Notes: generated from the letters alone by a model not told the origin. Shown: positions 1 to 12,021, counted from the stretch's first letter. The stretch: DNA of 64,000 bases from Vicia villosa (GCF_029867415.1 NC_081183.1:116240514-116304513), one strand, 5' to 3'. Program-made: numbers and translations.

Positions 1-813
1 GGAGGAAAGGAAGATAAGTTACCATACTTGGCCGAAAGAACAACTCTAGACCGAATGGCTTGGGTGATTCTTCGAACCTTTTAAGTTAATGCATGTATGA
101 TATTTTCCTCTTGTTCAGCACTTGTTTCACCAATCTTGTTTTTCCATTTGAGTTTCCTTGAAGCCATTGAAGGATTTGAAGAAACTTTAAGGTTAGGGTT
201 TGAAATAGGGATTTTCGGATTTGGGAGGAAGTGGGTTTTTGGAGAAGTTGATATGTTGATAAGAAGAGGTTATATAGAGGATTGGTTGATTGGGTTAAAA
301 TTTTATGGAAGAAAATTGTAGTTATGGAGGTTGAAGGAAGTTGTAGAAGTTGGAGGAGGTTTGGAGAAGTTGGAAGGAAGAAGATAATTTTGGAGAGTGG
401 CACTAAAATGACTTTTATCAACAAAAGAACTTTTGCCATATAAACATAATAAAACAAAATAAAACAAACATTTTAATAAAACAAGTAAAAAACAAAATGT
501 ATGTTGTATTTTGCTCAAGTGTAATCGGTTACAGCAGGGTGGGTAACCGGTTACACCTTCTCGTCCAGGCCAAATAAGAGAGAAAAACAACGATGTAAAT
601 GGTTACAACATGACTGCTACCCGGTTACAAAAGGTCCGGAGGCAAAAACAGTAGCTTTGTAACTCAAAATTGTGAATGGAATTGTTGAAGTTAACAAATA
701 AACATGTTATTATACTATATAATGCAACTTTTGATTATAGTTATAGACCATAAAATTCAGAGAGAAGTGTACTGTTGATTCGTTACGATGTTAATGAAAA
801 AAATTTGAAGTAC
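1..813. other. Downstream flank of left copia relic
   Basis: No gene is recognised. On the minus strand this lies just 3' of the copia pol stop codon, where the 3' untranslated part of a SIRE-type element would be expected. It holds four copies of a GTAACCGGTTAC-like palindrome (separate entry). No LTR boundary or polypurine tract followed by TG could be identified, so the element either continues to the left of the window or has lost its LTR. The short open frames here carry no known motif. Confidence 0.5.
521..629. repeat. Four GTAACCGGTTACA-like palindromic motifs
   Basis: Near-identical 13-mers centred on the palindrome GTAACCGGTTAC occur at 521, 543, 595 and about 617 (gtaatcggttaca, gtaaccggttaca, gtaaatggttaca, ctacccggttaca). 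They lie in the presumed 3' untranslated region of the left copia element. Their function is unknown; they could be protein-binding sites or simply a duplicated motif of the element. Confidence 0.6.
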
Positions 814-2294
814 TCATACATCACCTTCATCTAGGATTCCAAGCTCTCGCCGAATTTTGTAAAACGGTTCCTTTGCGAGAGGCTTTGTGAAGATATCTGC
901 TAACTGATTATGTGTATCCACAAAAGTGAGTTCAACATCTCCTTTAAGCACATGATCGCGAAGAAAATGATGTCGAATGTCAATGTGGTTGGTATGAGAA
1001 TGCATGACCGGATTTTTTGTAATATTGATCGCACTTGTGTTGTCGCATCGAAGAGATATGCATCCAAGATTTAAGCCGTAGTCATTGAATTGTTGTTTTA
1101 GCCATAATATTTGAGCACAACAACTTCCGGCTGCAATGTATTCTGCTTCAGCGGTGCTAAGAGCGACACATGCTTGTTTCTTGCATGACCATGATACTAA
1201 AGCATTTCCTAAGATGTGACAAGTTCCACTTGTACTTTTGCGATCAGTTTTGCAACCTGCATAATCCGCGTCAGAATAACCAAGTAAATCACATACACTA
1301 CCTTTTGGATACCATAGACCGACGTTCGTTGTTCCCTTCAGATATTTCATGATTCTTTTTACCGCCATGAGATGAGATTCCTTTGGGTTTGCTTGAAAGC
1401 GGGCACACAAACAAACACTAAACATTATGTCAGGACGACTTGCCGTCAAATATAATTGTGAACCAATCATACCTCGATATTTTGTAATATCAATAGAGAC
1501 ACCAGATTCATCTTGATCCACATATGTACCGGATCCCATAGGAGTAGACATTGTTTTAAAATTATCCATGTCAAATCTTTTCAACAATTCTTTGCAATAC
1601 TCTGATTGATTGATGAAGATGCCATCCTTTAATTGCTTGATTTGTAATCCAAGAAAATAATTTATCTTACCCATCATAGACATCTCAAATTCTCCTTTCA
1701 TTATTGATGAGAATTCTTCACATAATTCTTTGTTTGTTGAACCGAATATGATGTCGTCAACGTAGACTTGAACCAATAAAGTATGATTTTTAATTTTCTT
1801 TATAAACAAAGTCTTATCAACCTTACCTTTTTCAAAACCTTTTTCGCATAAAAAGTTGCTAAGACGATCATACCATGCTCTTGGTGCTTGCTTTAAGCCA
1901 TAGAGAGCCTTTTTCAACTTGAATACATGCGAGGGATTCTTGAAGTCTTCAAAGCCCGGGGGTTGTTTGACATAGACTTCTTCGTTTATGTATCCATTCA
2001 AAAATGCGCTTTTGACGTCCACTTGAAAAAGCTGAAAATTTAAAGAGCAAGCATAAGCAAGTAAAAGACAAATAGCTTCTAACCTTGCAAACGAAGCGAA
2101 AGTTTCTTCAAAGTCAATTCCTTCTTCTTGATTATATCCTTGAGCCACCAATCTTGCTTTGTTTCAAAAATTATTCCATTCTCATCAAGCTTGTTCTTAA
2201 ACACCCATCTTGTACCTATGATGTGTTTATCACTTGGTCTAGGAACAAGTTCCCAAACTTGGTTCCTTTCTAATTGGTTTAATTCTTCTTGCAT
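814..2294 (-). pseudogene. Ty1/copia reverse transcriptase and RNase H (SIRE-like)
   Basis: This is the 3' half of a copia Pol polyprotein. The main open frame (814-2151, 445 codons) carries the RT core: NGYINEEVYVKQPPGFED, ALYGLKQAPRAW, and the intact catalytic box YVDDIIFG near 1741-1767. It is followed by copia RNase H (DADYAGC near 1250-1275, STAEAEY near 1140-1160) and ends with the family-typical DIFTKPL stretch. The RT N-terminus (VWELVPRPSDKHIIGTRWVFKNKL) is in another frame at 2079-2294, so a one-base frameshift near 2160 breaks the polyprotein. Conserved positions are changed at the start (FASFARLEA). The catalytic core looks otherwise intact, suggesting moderate age. It would copy element RNA into cDNA in virus-like particles if it were expressed; as it stands it is a relic. 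Confidence 0.9.
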
Positions 2295-2306
2295 AGTAAT
2301 TATCCA

Positions 2307-3519
2307 TTAGTCGTCTCCTAAGGCTTCATCAACTTTGTAAGTTTCAATTTCAGAGACAAATGCCATGTTTAAGCAAGCATCTTGAAGGTTTAGTCTTGTT
2401 GTAACACCTAGACTAATATCACCAATGACTTTATCAATTGGATGGTATTTATGAGTTCTCCATTCCTTAGGTAGATCATTGATATTTGAATCTTGATGAA
2501 TAGGTTCTACTTGATTCTCATTGTTGACTTTGGAAGTTTCTCCTTGAGATTCCGTTTGATTTTCATTGTTAATTTTGGAAGTATCTCCGTGATTCTCCAA
2601 TTGATTCTTATTATTCATCTTGGAAGAATCTTTTTGAGGAATTACTACTATATCTTCATCATCATCATTACAAATAATATCCTCCTTGGAGGGGTTAGAT
2701 TCATCAAAAGATACATGCATAGATTCTTCAATTTTTAAAGTTCTTTTGTTATATATTTTAAATACTAGAAAGAGAATAACCAAGAAAAATACCTTCATCG
2801 GATTTTTCATCAAACTTACCAAGATTGTCGTTGTCATTGTTTAAGACAAAACACTTGCATCCAAAGATGTGAAAATAAGTAATGTTTGGTTTCCTTCCTT
2901 TGAATAGTTCATATGGAGTCTTCTTTAAGACAGGTCTAATATTAACTCAATTACTTACAAAATATGCCGTGCTTACCGCATCCGCCCAAAAGTATTTTGG
3001 AAGATTTGAATCGCTAAGCATCGTTCTTGCAAGTTCCACAAGTGACCTATTCTTTCTTTCCACTACTCCATTTTGTTGAGGAGTCCTTGGTGCCGAGAAA
3101 TTATGAGATATTCCATGTTCTTTGCAAAATTCTTCAAATGAAGCATTTTGAAATTCTCCACCATGGTCACTTCTTATGGAGGCAATTGTTAGTGACTTCT
3201 CATTTTGAATTTGCTTTGCATATTTCTTGAACGCTTTGAATGCATCATTTTTCTGCACTAAAAATAATGTCCAAGTATATCTAGAGAAATCGTCAACAAT
3301 AACCAAAGCATATACATTACCTCCGAGACTTCTTGTTTTTGATGGACCGAATAAGTCCATGTGTAACAATTGTAGTGGCCTTGTAGTGGACACCACATTC
3401 TTAGATTTGAAAGTTGATTTTGTTTGTTTCCCCTTTTGACATGCATCACAAAGTCGATCTTTGACAAACTTTATCTTAGGCAATCCAATGACAAGATCGT
3501 GTTTGATTAATTTATTCAA
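2307..3519 (-). pseudogene. Ty1/copia integrase (SIRE-like)
   Basis: This is the integrase part of the same minus-strand polyprotein. The open frame at 2947-3519 contains the end of the zinc-binding domain (CDACQKGKQTKSTF) and the DDE core: HMDLFGP near 3350, RSDHGGEF near 3165-3185 and QQNGVVERKN near 3055-3090. All three acidic catalytic residues are visible. The segment 2307-2837, in another frame, is the poorly conserved acidic linker before the reverse transcriptase, rich in Asn, Glu and Asp. The stretch between them (2838-2946) is not open. Integrase normally inserts the cDNA into chromosomal DNA; this copy is fragmented. Confidence 0.88.
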
Positions 3520-3984
3520 ATGTTACATATGAATATGAGCAATTATTTTGTGCCAAAGCCATGAGTCGTTATTGTTCTCCATGAGACATTTTACCTTCAA
3601 AGACAAGTCATCAAGAGAAATCATGAATATATTATTAATTATTTTACCTTTAAGTTTAAACTCATGTGTGACTTCGTCTTCTACCAAGCATTCATCTTTA
3701 GTGAACTTAATTTTGAATCCTTTGTCACATAATTGGCTAATACCAAGAAGATTGTGCTTTAGTCCTTCAACATAAAGAACATCTTCAATGGATGTGAAAT
3801 GTGGTGCACCAACTTTTCCTATGCCAAGAATCTTTCCTTTATTGTTATCTCCATAAGTAACATAACCCTTGACCTTAAGCTTTAGATTTTAAAATTTGTT
3901 GATGTTTCCCGTCATATGCTTGGAACAACCACTATCGAGATACCATAGATTTGATGTGGTCTTCAAGCATACCTACAAAACAAA
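3520..3984 (-). pseudogene. Ty1/copia protease and pre-integrase region
   Basis: Translating the minus strand gives the copia protease active-site motif YLDSGCSKHMTG near 3909-3945. It is followed by the usual GDNNKGKILGIGKVG and VEDVLYVEGLKHNLLGISQLCDKG-type sequence, and then the pre-integrase stretch with the LWH motif near 3560. Several stop codons interrupt it. The order protease, integrase, RT, RNase H confirms the copia superfamily. In a working element this aspartic protease would cut the Gag-Pol polyprotein. Confidence 0.8.
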
Positions 3985-4790
3985 TTAAGTTTTGTTAGGT
4001 ACCCAAATTGCTTTGGGTCTTTCATAATTAGTACCTTTCTTTATCCATACATAATGTCCACTTGCCACACTAAAGTTTCTAACATAGCAAGCATTAGGAG
4101 TATGACCACTTATACCACAATAGAATTTAGGAACAAAATTACTTCTATATCTAGGAACATAAGGTTTCTTTTTAAGAAATCTTTTCTTAGGATGGTGATG
4201 AACCACTTTAGGCTTGTTAACTTTCTCTTGGGATGTTTGGTCACTAGCCTTAACAAAAATGGTTTTGTTAGAACTTGATTTTGAGAACTTTGAATAACCA
4301 AGTCCACTTTTATCATTAGAATACCTTTGTTGACTAAGGACACCCTCTAAACCAATTTGTCCTTTTTTTCATATCTTTCAAGGATTCTCTTTAATTGGAC
4401 AATTTGAAAGGAAAGTGATTCCCAATTATTACATGTAGATTTTTGTTTTTCTTTATCAACATATTGTTTCTTTTCAATCTCGAAATCTTTTTGCATAGTA
4501 TCAATTGTCTCTTAAAGAGATTTGATTTGTTTTTCTTGTGTTGATATGGTTCTATATAACATTTTGCATTCATTCAATAGTTCATTTATGGCACCTTGTG
4601 CATCATTATCATAAATGGAAAATTCATTACTAACCTCATCATTTTCATCATTGGAATGGTGTGAAGCCATCAATGCTATATTTGCACTTTCGTTGCTATC
4701 CGAATCGGATGATGAACTTATCTCATTGTCTTCCCATGCAACATAGGCCTTTTTATTCTTCCCATGCAACAGTAGCCAAAAATACCTTTT
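3985..4790 (-). pseudogene. Ty1/copia Gag C-terminus (SIRE-like), truncated
   Basis: Two minus-strand pieces remain. The segment 4512-4769 reads KNKKAYVAWEDNEISSSSDSD and LNECKMLY, typical of the SIRE/Maximus Gag C-terminal half, where a coiled-coil-like stretch follows an acidic serine-rich tract. The segment 3985-4206 reads RFLKKKPYVPRYR, FYCGISGHTPNACYVRN and KAIWVPNK. The zinc knuckle CX2CX4HX4C has lost its first cysteine (Phe-Tyr precede the second). The Gag N-terminus and the 5' LTR are absent; recognisable sequence stops near 4790. So this element is 5' truncated as well as frameshifted. Confidence 0.8.
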
Positions 4791-6363
4791 AAAAGGGCTA
4801 TTGTTTGTAACCTTTTGAAATCTTTTAAAACCAAAGCATTTTATGGCATGAGCAAATATATATGAACACTTGTATGTATATTTTGAGATTTAAATGCTAT
4901 ACCTTTAATAATTTGATCGCTTAAAGGAATTTCTTCAAGACTTAGAAGATATTTTGAAACTTGATGTGCTAGATGTCTTCAGCCATTCCACTTTTTGCAA
5001 TAATAGTTTCTTTTCATCAAAACAAGTGTGGAAGCTTGACTTCACAATTGGGAGAGAGAACTTGACTACCAACTTAGAGTATTGATTATGGATGTAAGAA
5101 TAAAAAAGAAAGCAAAAATAAAAAGTCACATGGAAGTGCCTCGTATCAAGTGGTGGCCTTTGAAAGTAGCACAATAAATAAATTTCCAATACAAGATCTT
5201 GAAGGAATAATTTGGATCACAAAGAAGTGAAAATAATATGCAGAATAAGATTACCAAAGAGATTAAAAATAATCTAAAATGATATTAGGAGAACTAAGAG
5301 GTTTTGGACCAAGTGGTAAAGGATCGTAGTGGTGGAATAAAAATATTCATAATAAAATTAGAGTAAAAAAGATTGTTTTAAAGAATGATCTAAGTGGAAA
5401 AAAAATACTAAAACTTGGGAAAACTGTAAGAAAGCTTAAAATGAAAAATGGATAAATTTTTCAGTAAAAAATGATGTAGTAGTAATTTGTATTGATTTTT
5501 TAATTGTAATTTGGATTAATATAAAATTGATCCAAAATAAGCCTTTTTAATTGGAACAAATCAGATCAATTGCTTAAGTAACCATCCAAACTAAATTGCA
5601 TATGATTTTAATCTTTGGATAAAATGATGTTTTTTCTTTAAAACTTATTTATGTTATGTCGTAAACACGTCTAGTTATTTAAGTGGTGACTTTGATAGAG
5701 GAGCTTACAAAATCTAAAGGAAGTCAAGAATCTTTAAAAAAGAAGCTTTAGGAAGTTGAAGGGGGAAGTAGTATCCATGAACTATAAATTTCAAGAATAG
5801 GAAAAGACCTTTGAAGAGGAGGAACTTGTCATGCTTGAAGATGTCATGAATGAGGCTCAATTAGCTTTTGACAAGACCTTGCAACAACTTATCTTCCTTA
5901 ATAAGCGGTCTATCTGTCTCGAGCTTTTAAAACATGGAAAGGGGTCGAGCATGGGCACCTTTCATCATGAACACCCTTCCAAGAAGACACACACATCGCC
6001 ATAAACACCAATAATGATAAAGTATAACAAATATTATACAAATTATAGACCGAGACAAAGTCCACAGTCCTTTGTTTAGACTACAAAGTAAAACCAAGAA
6101 CAACTTCCATGTTCAGAAAGGTAGACGAAAAGAACAAAATGAATCAAGAGGAGTCATTGAAGGAAAGACATACTTCTCATTAATTATATATTTTTTAATA
6201 TCAGTGACCATAATGTTCTAAGGGGAACCAATTGAATTCTAGAGTCATAGGTCCATAAAACCTTCTATTTTGAGACACATGTCTTCAAGTGGTAATAAGT
6301 ATTGAGAACTATTGAGAACCATATTTTGAATCATTGTCATAATCGTTTTAACAAGAATGATCT
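4791..6363. other. Intergenic, nothing recognised
   Basis: AT-rich sequence without a supported gene. The minus-strand open frame at 4935-5189 has no known motif and no exon structure around it. No terminal repeats or target duplications were found. Confidence 0.5.
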
Positions 6364-6655
6364 TTTATAGGATAATGGCTTAGTGGAGGAAATTGTTCCT
6401 TCCTTGATCAGTGAGGATACCAACAAAATTGTTACTCTCTTGCCCTCTGACTTGTAAATCAAGGAAGTTATCATGAACCTCAATAAAGATAGTGCTCCTG
6501 GACCTGGTGGTTTTGGAGCTATCTTATTTCAACCTTATTGGGACATCATTGGTCATGATGTCACTAAGGTTGTGGCTCAATTCTTCAAGGAGGACTGGAT
6601 TCTTCCTCATTATAACTCCAATAACATAGTCCTTATTCCAATATTAAGGGAGGCA
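6364..6655 (+). pseudogene. LINE (L1-type) reverse transcriptase fragment 1
   Basis: The plus strand reads NGLVEEIVPSLISEDTNKIV, then LLPSDL, a stop, IKEVIMNLNKDSAPGPGGFG and AILFQPYWDIIGHDVTKVV, ending in NSNNIVLIPI. This is the start of the reverse transcriptase of plant L1-type LINEs, where the consensus includes NLNKDKAPGPDGF and PKxxN. One in-frame stop (near 6455) interrupts it, and it ends abruptly, so it is a dead 5'- and 3'-truncated fragment. No poly(A) tail or target duplication was found. Confidence 0.75.
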
Positions 6656-8004
6656 ACAAAGTTAGGACAATGTTATTGCCTAGATTGCATTCAAGGGGGC
6701 TTCCAGGGATGCATATCCGAAATATCCTCTATCATGTGCAATTAATATGATTCCATAACTAAAAATGAATTCGAAGAATTTTACAGAGGTGCATCTCCGA
6801 ATATCACTAAAAGCATTTTTGAGATTGCAGAGGTGTGGGATGGACCCCATAAGGCGGGGTAAGTATTTCCCAACTTTAATTAGAGTTAAGTATGCAAATC
6901 TGCCACAGCGTCATAAACCTACTCATTTAATGGTATGGGTTGTCTCGTATGAAAATAATAATGATTTATAAGACATTGGTTCAAGTTTGACCTACATTAG
7001 TCCATGGTTAAATGGATTGGTACGTGGATTTTAACCAAATAAAGTTCTTTTTAGAAAAAATAGTAATTATTATGAACAATACACATTATGGATGTTCGAT
7101 GTTTTATTGTCGTATAACCTCCCACTAGTAAACGTGTGTCAATTATCTTTTATGTGAATTAATCAAATTGTTATCATATTTGTGTCATATAAATATGATA
7201 CTTTTTTTAGTGTAATTCAATTTTTTCAAAGTTTGATGTAGGTTAGTCAAGGTTTAACTAGTGTAATCCTAAATAATACTTTAAAAAAATATAATATATA
7301 GTTAAAACTAATTTAATTTTAAGTTATAACTTATAAATTGTAAGTACTAAGTATAAAAATCCTGAATAATACTTAAAAGATATATATATAATATATAGTT
7401 AAAACTAATTTAAGTATCAATTGTGATATTTTTATACTTGATCATTACATCGTTATCTACTGAAAGATTTATCATAGACAAAATTATATTTTAAAAGGTA
7501 TAATTAATTTTAAAAATAATTGTTATGAGAGTCAAAAACAAACCCGTGAATACGTGGATTAAACACACATAACACAATGTTTAAAAAGTGTGTTTAGTCT
7601 GACAATAGAAATATGGATATTCTTCATCTCATTCCTCTCATTCCTCTCATTTTGGAGGAAAGTAAAATTGGTTTTTAGAAGGATTTTGTTTTCCTCCCTT
7701 CCCACTTCCTTTTAACAATTGAACCAAACAATGTAAATTTTAAATATTATTTCCCATTTTCTCTCATCCCCTATATTCCCCTCTAACTAAAATCGCCCTC
7801 AGACTTGAAGACGTATATTAAAAAAATACATATTTAGATATGTACATGCATTTTAATTTTAAATTATTAAGAAAAAGTATCAGATTTTGATCATTCAAAT
7901 CGTACTAAGACCAATAAAAATTAAAAAAATTATGCATCAGTAGCATAAACCCTGCTACTTTCCATGCCACTCTAAACCATCTCATGGTTGACTAATATGA
8001 GATA
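6656..8004. other. Intergenic, nothing recognised
   Basis: AT-rich stretch. A short segment near 6700-6850 (gaggtgcatctccgaa and similar) resembles a dispersed repeat but no terminal structure was found. Otherwise nothing is recognised. Confidence 0.4.
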
Positions 8005-8830
8005 TCTTCCCTCACTAAACATGACACCAAGGAAGATGTCAGGAGCACCTTAAACGCGATGAAACCCTTTTAAGTTCTTGGCCTCGACAACTTTAAAGGC
8101 ATCTTTTTAAACAATAGTGGCACATTGTGGGTAACAATATACATAACCTCGTCAATACATCCTTTTCAAAAGGGTATTTTAATCCGTCCATATCCAATAT
8201 TCTTATAGCCATCATTTAACAAGTTGAAACCACTCGCACCTCAAAGAGTCCAGGCATATCAGCCTCTACAACATCATCTACAAGGTTATCACCAAGATTT
8301 GGGTCACCTGCCTTTGTCCACTCCTTAATACCATAATTGGCCTTACCAAAGTAGTTTTCTTTCATGTAGGGTTACTTCTGAAAATTATATATTTTTTTGT
8401 AGAAAATAGTCCACTACATGCGCAAGTCAAAGAAGAAAATATGAAAAGTTTCCTTCAAGCTAGATATAGAAAACACTTTTGATAATTTTAATGAGGAATT
8501 CCTATGAAGTTGTCTTTTGAATTATGATTTCCCTGAAATTAGAGGCCACCTTATTATGCATTATGTTGTTTCCTCCTCCTTATTCATTATGTGTAACAAA
8601 AACATAATGCCTTCCATTAGGCTTTCATATGACCTGCATCAATGACGCCCGTTTTTGCCTTACCTCCTCATCATATGTATGCAGAAGATCTTTAGTACCA
8701 TTATTGGTGTTATTCCTAGTGGATCCTGGAAATCCATATGCATATCTTTGAACAATCCATGCCTTTCCTATTTCTTGTTTGCTAACGACGACCTCCTAGT
8801 GTTAGCTTGGGAATTTTAGTTGAAGGGTTC
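8005..8830 (+). pseudogene. LINE (L1-type) reverse transcriptase fragment 2
   Basis: The plus strand, over several frames, reads KEDVRSTLNAMKPFKFLGLD, NFKGIFFKQ, stop, WHIVGNNIHNLV (about 8025-8150). After an unclear stretch it reads LIMHYVVSSS, RPFLPYLLIICMQKIF and LSYFLFANDDLLVLA (about 8550-8815). These match L1-type LINE RT blocks, including the PLSPYLF region and the catalytic FADD box, here altered to FANDD. Many stops and frameshifts show an old copy. It is probably a different insertion from the fragment at 6.4 kb, since both contain the same NLNKD/APGPDGF region. Confidence 0.65.
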
Positions 8831-10365
8831 GACAGAGAATGTTAATAACCATGTTTGAAAATGACTAAGTACGAAAAGACCCAGTCTTCGATACACTAGT
8901 CACGTCAACCAAGATGGTTCGACTAACTTAATAGGCTTAGTTTGGAAGAGTCTCAGGAACAAATCCACAAGATTAGGATCACTCTCTCTCCAAAACATGT
9001 CTAGAATCTCGAATATTTTTGCAAAATCATCACTTTAACATGGAGATATAGTGTTGAGGTGTCGAGATTGACACGTCCATCAGATGTTGAGGACTTAATG
9101 TATTTTTGTCCGAGTCAGTCAAACTCGGGGATATCTTAACATCACAACAAGAATCAACCAGAGACTCTCGACAGGGGCAGTTAGAGGATTCAAAGGCAGT
9201 TATCAGCATAATGGGTGGTTTGCAGCAGTTTAAACATTGAATACGCATGGGAGCAAACGAGAAGGCTGAAGCCCACATAAGAAGATATGAGTCAAGTTCT
9301 ATGGAGATAGCCATTTTTCGATGATTAACATTGTATTAATATATAAATTGAACTCATTATTGAGATCAGGGTCGCAAATTCATCAAGTGTTCTCTATAGA
9401 ACTAAAGTATCCAAGTCACAGAGAAAAACAGTTTGTGAGAAAATTTATGTTTTTGTGTCCTCTCTCATTTTATTTCTTTAAGTCTTATCTTTGAAACATT
9501 TATTTTAATGATATTTATTATGTTTTTTTTCTATTATATTCTTCCAAAGCTTATTTCAACTAGAATTAGGTGGCATTAAGTAATATGACATGGATTTTTT
9601 TGTTTAATTTGAAGTTATTACTTTTTGTAAAACATTTGAACCACCTTGAACCCTAGTATCCTTTATTTTCTTTCGTTTGATAATCAAACAAAAACACTGA
9701 AGGAGAAGAGAAGATGAAGACGTGCACCATGAACCCTAGAAATCTCAGAAGACAAAATTCCCAAAAAGATACACGTTTGAAGGAAGACGAATGAAGACTA
9801 CGATTACTCACCTTTATTATTCACCTCCATTCATCTAAAGTTATGAAAATATAAACTTGTTAAAAATGTAAACTTTTTGGTTATTGATTCTTTCTACTTC
9901 CTCTAGCTTGAATAGGTCATGGATAAGAGGTTTGAGTGTATTTAGAAGATTACCAAAATATTACCAAACCTGTTTAGAAACATTTTATTAATTATCAAAG
10001 ATTGAAGATTTAGACACCATGTCTAAGCATAACAATGTTATTATTTATCTATAGTCTTAATGAAATAGACTCAATACTATGTAACTTTGTTTCTTTCTTT
10101 AATACGTACTTGAATTAGACTTCCAAACGGTAAATAATTTGTTTAAAGGATCTTTTATATCTTTTAAATGTATTAAAATACTATTTAAATTATAAATAAT
10201 TTAATAATTTTGTTTCATAAATCCTTTTGAATTTGATATCCATACTTGACATTTATATTTATATGTCATCAAGTGTAGCAACTTCTTTTATTTTTTTTAG
10301 CTGCAACATACCTAATTTAAGATGTTTATTTTTATATTTTCCATTCTTTACTAGGTTGATATAAC
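8831..10365. other. Intergenic, nothing recognised
   Basis: No supported gene. The open frame at 9030-9314 (minus) shows no motif and no neighbouring exons. The last 8 bases (10358-10365, GATATAAC) are the left target duplication of the following hAT-like element. Confidence 0.45.
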
Positions 10366-10454
10366 CAGTGGCGAAGCCAGAAAAATTATAAATCCTGGGC
10401 AAAAATTTATGTCTAATATTAGTCTTATACCGACTTTTCTTATATTGGTATGGG

Positions 10455-11588
10455 ATCCTATTTGCTTGCTCTGGCACATGAAAATATGGCGACGTCCATT
10501 TCACGGTCCTGAAAAGAAATGAGAGTAGACTTCAGTCCCAAATTTAACGAGTCAACCACTATAAGAAGGGCATTAGAGCAGTTATGAATATGAAGGATAC
10601 CATATGATTAACATTAAGCAATTTTACCTGGAAACCATCAACAGTACATATATCCACTATTTTCTCTGCTGACACACCAAAAGTCTCTTCAAAATGTTGT
10701 TGGAAGAGCTTGACTTGTTGGCTATTTGGCTGTATGGTGATATAATTGCAACTTGGTTGCCTGACTTGAGTCCCGGATAAAGTGTTACCAATTTTTTACA
10801 CAAGAGTAGAACAAAATCAACTTCTGCAATATTTATCCATGAACCATGTCCAGGTGGCTTAGCCACTTCTCTCTCGTGTATATCAAAGGAGAATGGGCCA
10901 AAGAAGCGGTATTCATGCCAGCCACGTACTGTCTGTAATTTGACGTCATCCCCATCTTCCAAAGAGTTTTCATAAAACTCCTCAGACTGGAAGCTTCTAA
11001 TCTATTTAATCATAATATAATAAAAATTTGAGCATTAGACATCAAGCCAAAATCAAAATACTTCGCTCCGAAAATGAGGGAGAATACACATTAGGTCTTT
11101 AGAATTTCGCAGAAGTTTGCTAAACATATGCACTAACCTCCGGATGCATTCGATATCATGTCTTCAGAATTTTAATGGGATAACCAGCCTGCTTCATTCT
11201 TTCACATAAGCTTGTGCCATATATGAAGTTCATGAAACATAAAAGACACCAAATTTAGGTCTCTCTTTAGAAAAGATTGGGCTAATGTATCAAATCAATA
11301 CAACTACCCCCGACATAATTGCTTACCCATGATTTTTGGCAATGTTTGAAATTATAGTTGCTGGAAGTTGAGCTGGATCACCAACCTTATAAAGTAGCAA
11401 GAAAAAGTAACAATCGTAGGAACATTTGCCCAAAATGATTTTCAAAGTGTTCAATTACAAGGTTCAGTTATAGATCTATAGTTGTTGCATAATACTGCAG
11501 AGTTCTATAATGAAAGGAGGAGCAATTGAAAATATCAGAAAAACTTTTTGCACTGATTGGCCAAGAGAACAAGAATTGCAGGTTCCAC
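10455..11588 (-). pseudogene. SEN1/MAA3-like helicase gene fragment, captured
   Basis: Five exon pieces of a superfamily 1 RNA/DNA helicase (SEN1, MAGATAMA 3 type) can be read on the minus strand. They are about 11537-11588 (VEPAILVLLANQCKK), 11327-11385 (VGDPAQLPATIISNIAKNHG, helicase motif III), about 11138-11221 (YGTSLCERMKQAGYPIKILK, stop, YRMHPE), 10628-11001 (IRSFQSEEFYENSLEDGDD to VDICTVDGFQ) and about 10455-10508 (DREMDVAIFSCARASK). Several splice sites survive: acceptors before 11001 and 10508, donors GTAAGC after 11327, GTTAGT after 11138 and GTAAAA after 10628. Defects are a TGA replacing the Gln before YRMHP, a 7-base insertion after PYSQ, and lost splice sites. The Walker A half and the C-terminal end are missing. 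It lies wholly inside the hAT-like element, so it was most likely captured by it. Confidence 0.8.
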
Positions 11589-11864
11589 CTGTTTAGAAGT
11601 AACTTGTCATGTAAAAAGATAAACCATTAGCAGGTTCAAATTTTGCAAAAGAACATCGTTCAAGCATTTCACCGAACATTTGGTGTGCATAGCATGAAAT
11701 GATAAATTCAACAACAATTCTTTACTGATTCATAAACCACAACCTGCAAAACAATGAATAACATCACAATAACGATTCTACATCGAAAATTGAGCTTAAA
11801 AGTAAAAGAAAAAGAAGAAGAGAACTCGCGACGATTCTCCATCTAAACACAATCCCTGTTCTTG

Positions 11865-11882
11865 AGAGAGAGAGAGAGAGAA
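11865..11882. repeat. (GA)n microsatellite
   Basis: Short run of about nine GA dinucleotides inside the right part of the hAT-like element. Confidence 0.8.
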
Positions 11883-12021
11883 TTGACTCTGATATTTGGA
11901 TTTCTTGAGTGAGAGAGAGACCACTAGTACGAGGAGATTTTTAAGTTCAGGCGGCGAGAGAAGGAAGAGCCCGGGCAACTGCCCTAGGTCGCCGGATGCT
12001 GGCGTCGCCTATGGATATAAC

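Larger units (their letters stand above)
10366..12013. mobile_element. hAT-like element carrying helicase gene exons
   Basis: A 1,648-bp element is bounded by imperfect terminal inverted repeats: CAGTGGCGAAGCCAG at 10366, and at the right end GCTGGCGTCGCCTATG, whose complement is CATAGGCGACGCCAGC (12 of 16 positions match). A perfect 8-bp direct repeat GATATAAC lies outside both ends (10358-10365 and 12014-12021), the duplication length of hAT transposons. There is no transposase inside. Instead it holds, on the minus strand, exons and introns of a SEN1/MAA3-type helicase. This makes it a non-autonomous Pack-type element. The termini resemble common plant repeats beginning CAGTGGCGGAGCCAG. 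The hAT assignment rests on the 8-bp duplication and could be changed by a better family match. Confidence 0.75.

Noticed and set aside
9030..9314. 94-residue minus-strand ORF
   Set aside because: No known motif, no exon structure, composition like its surroundings.
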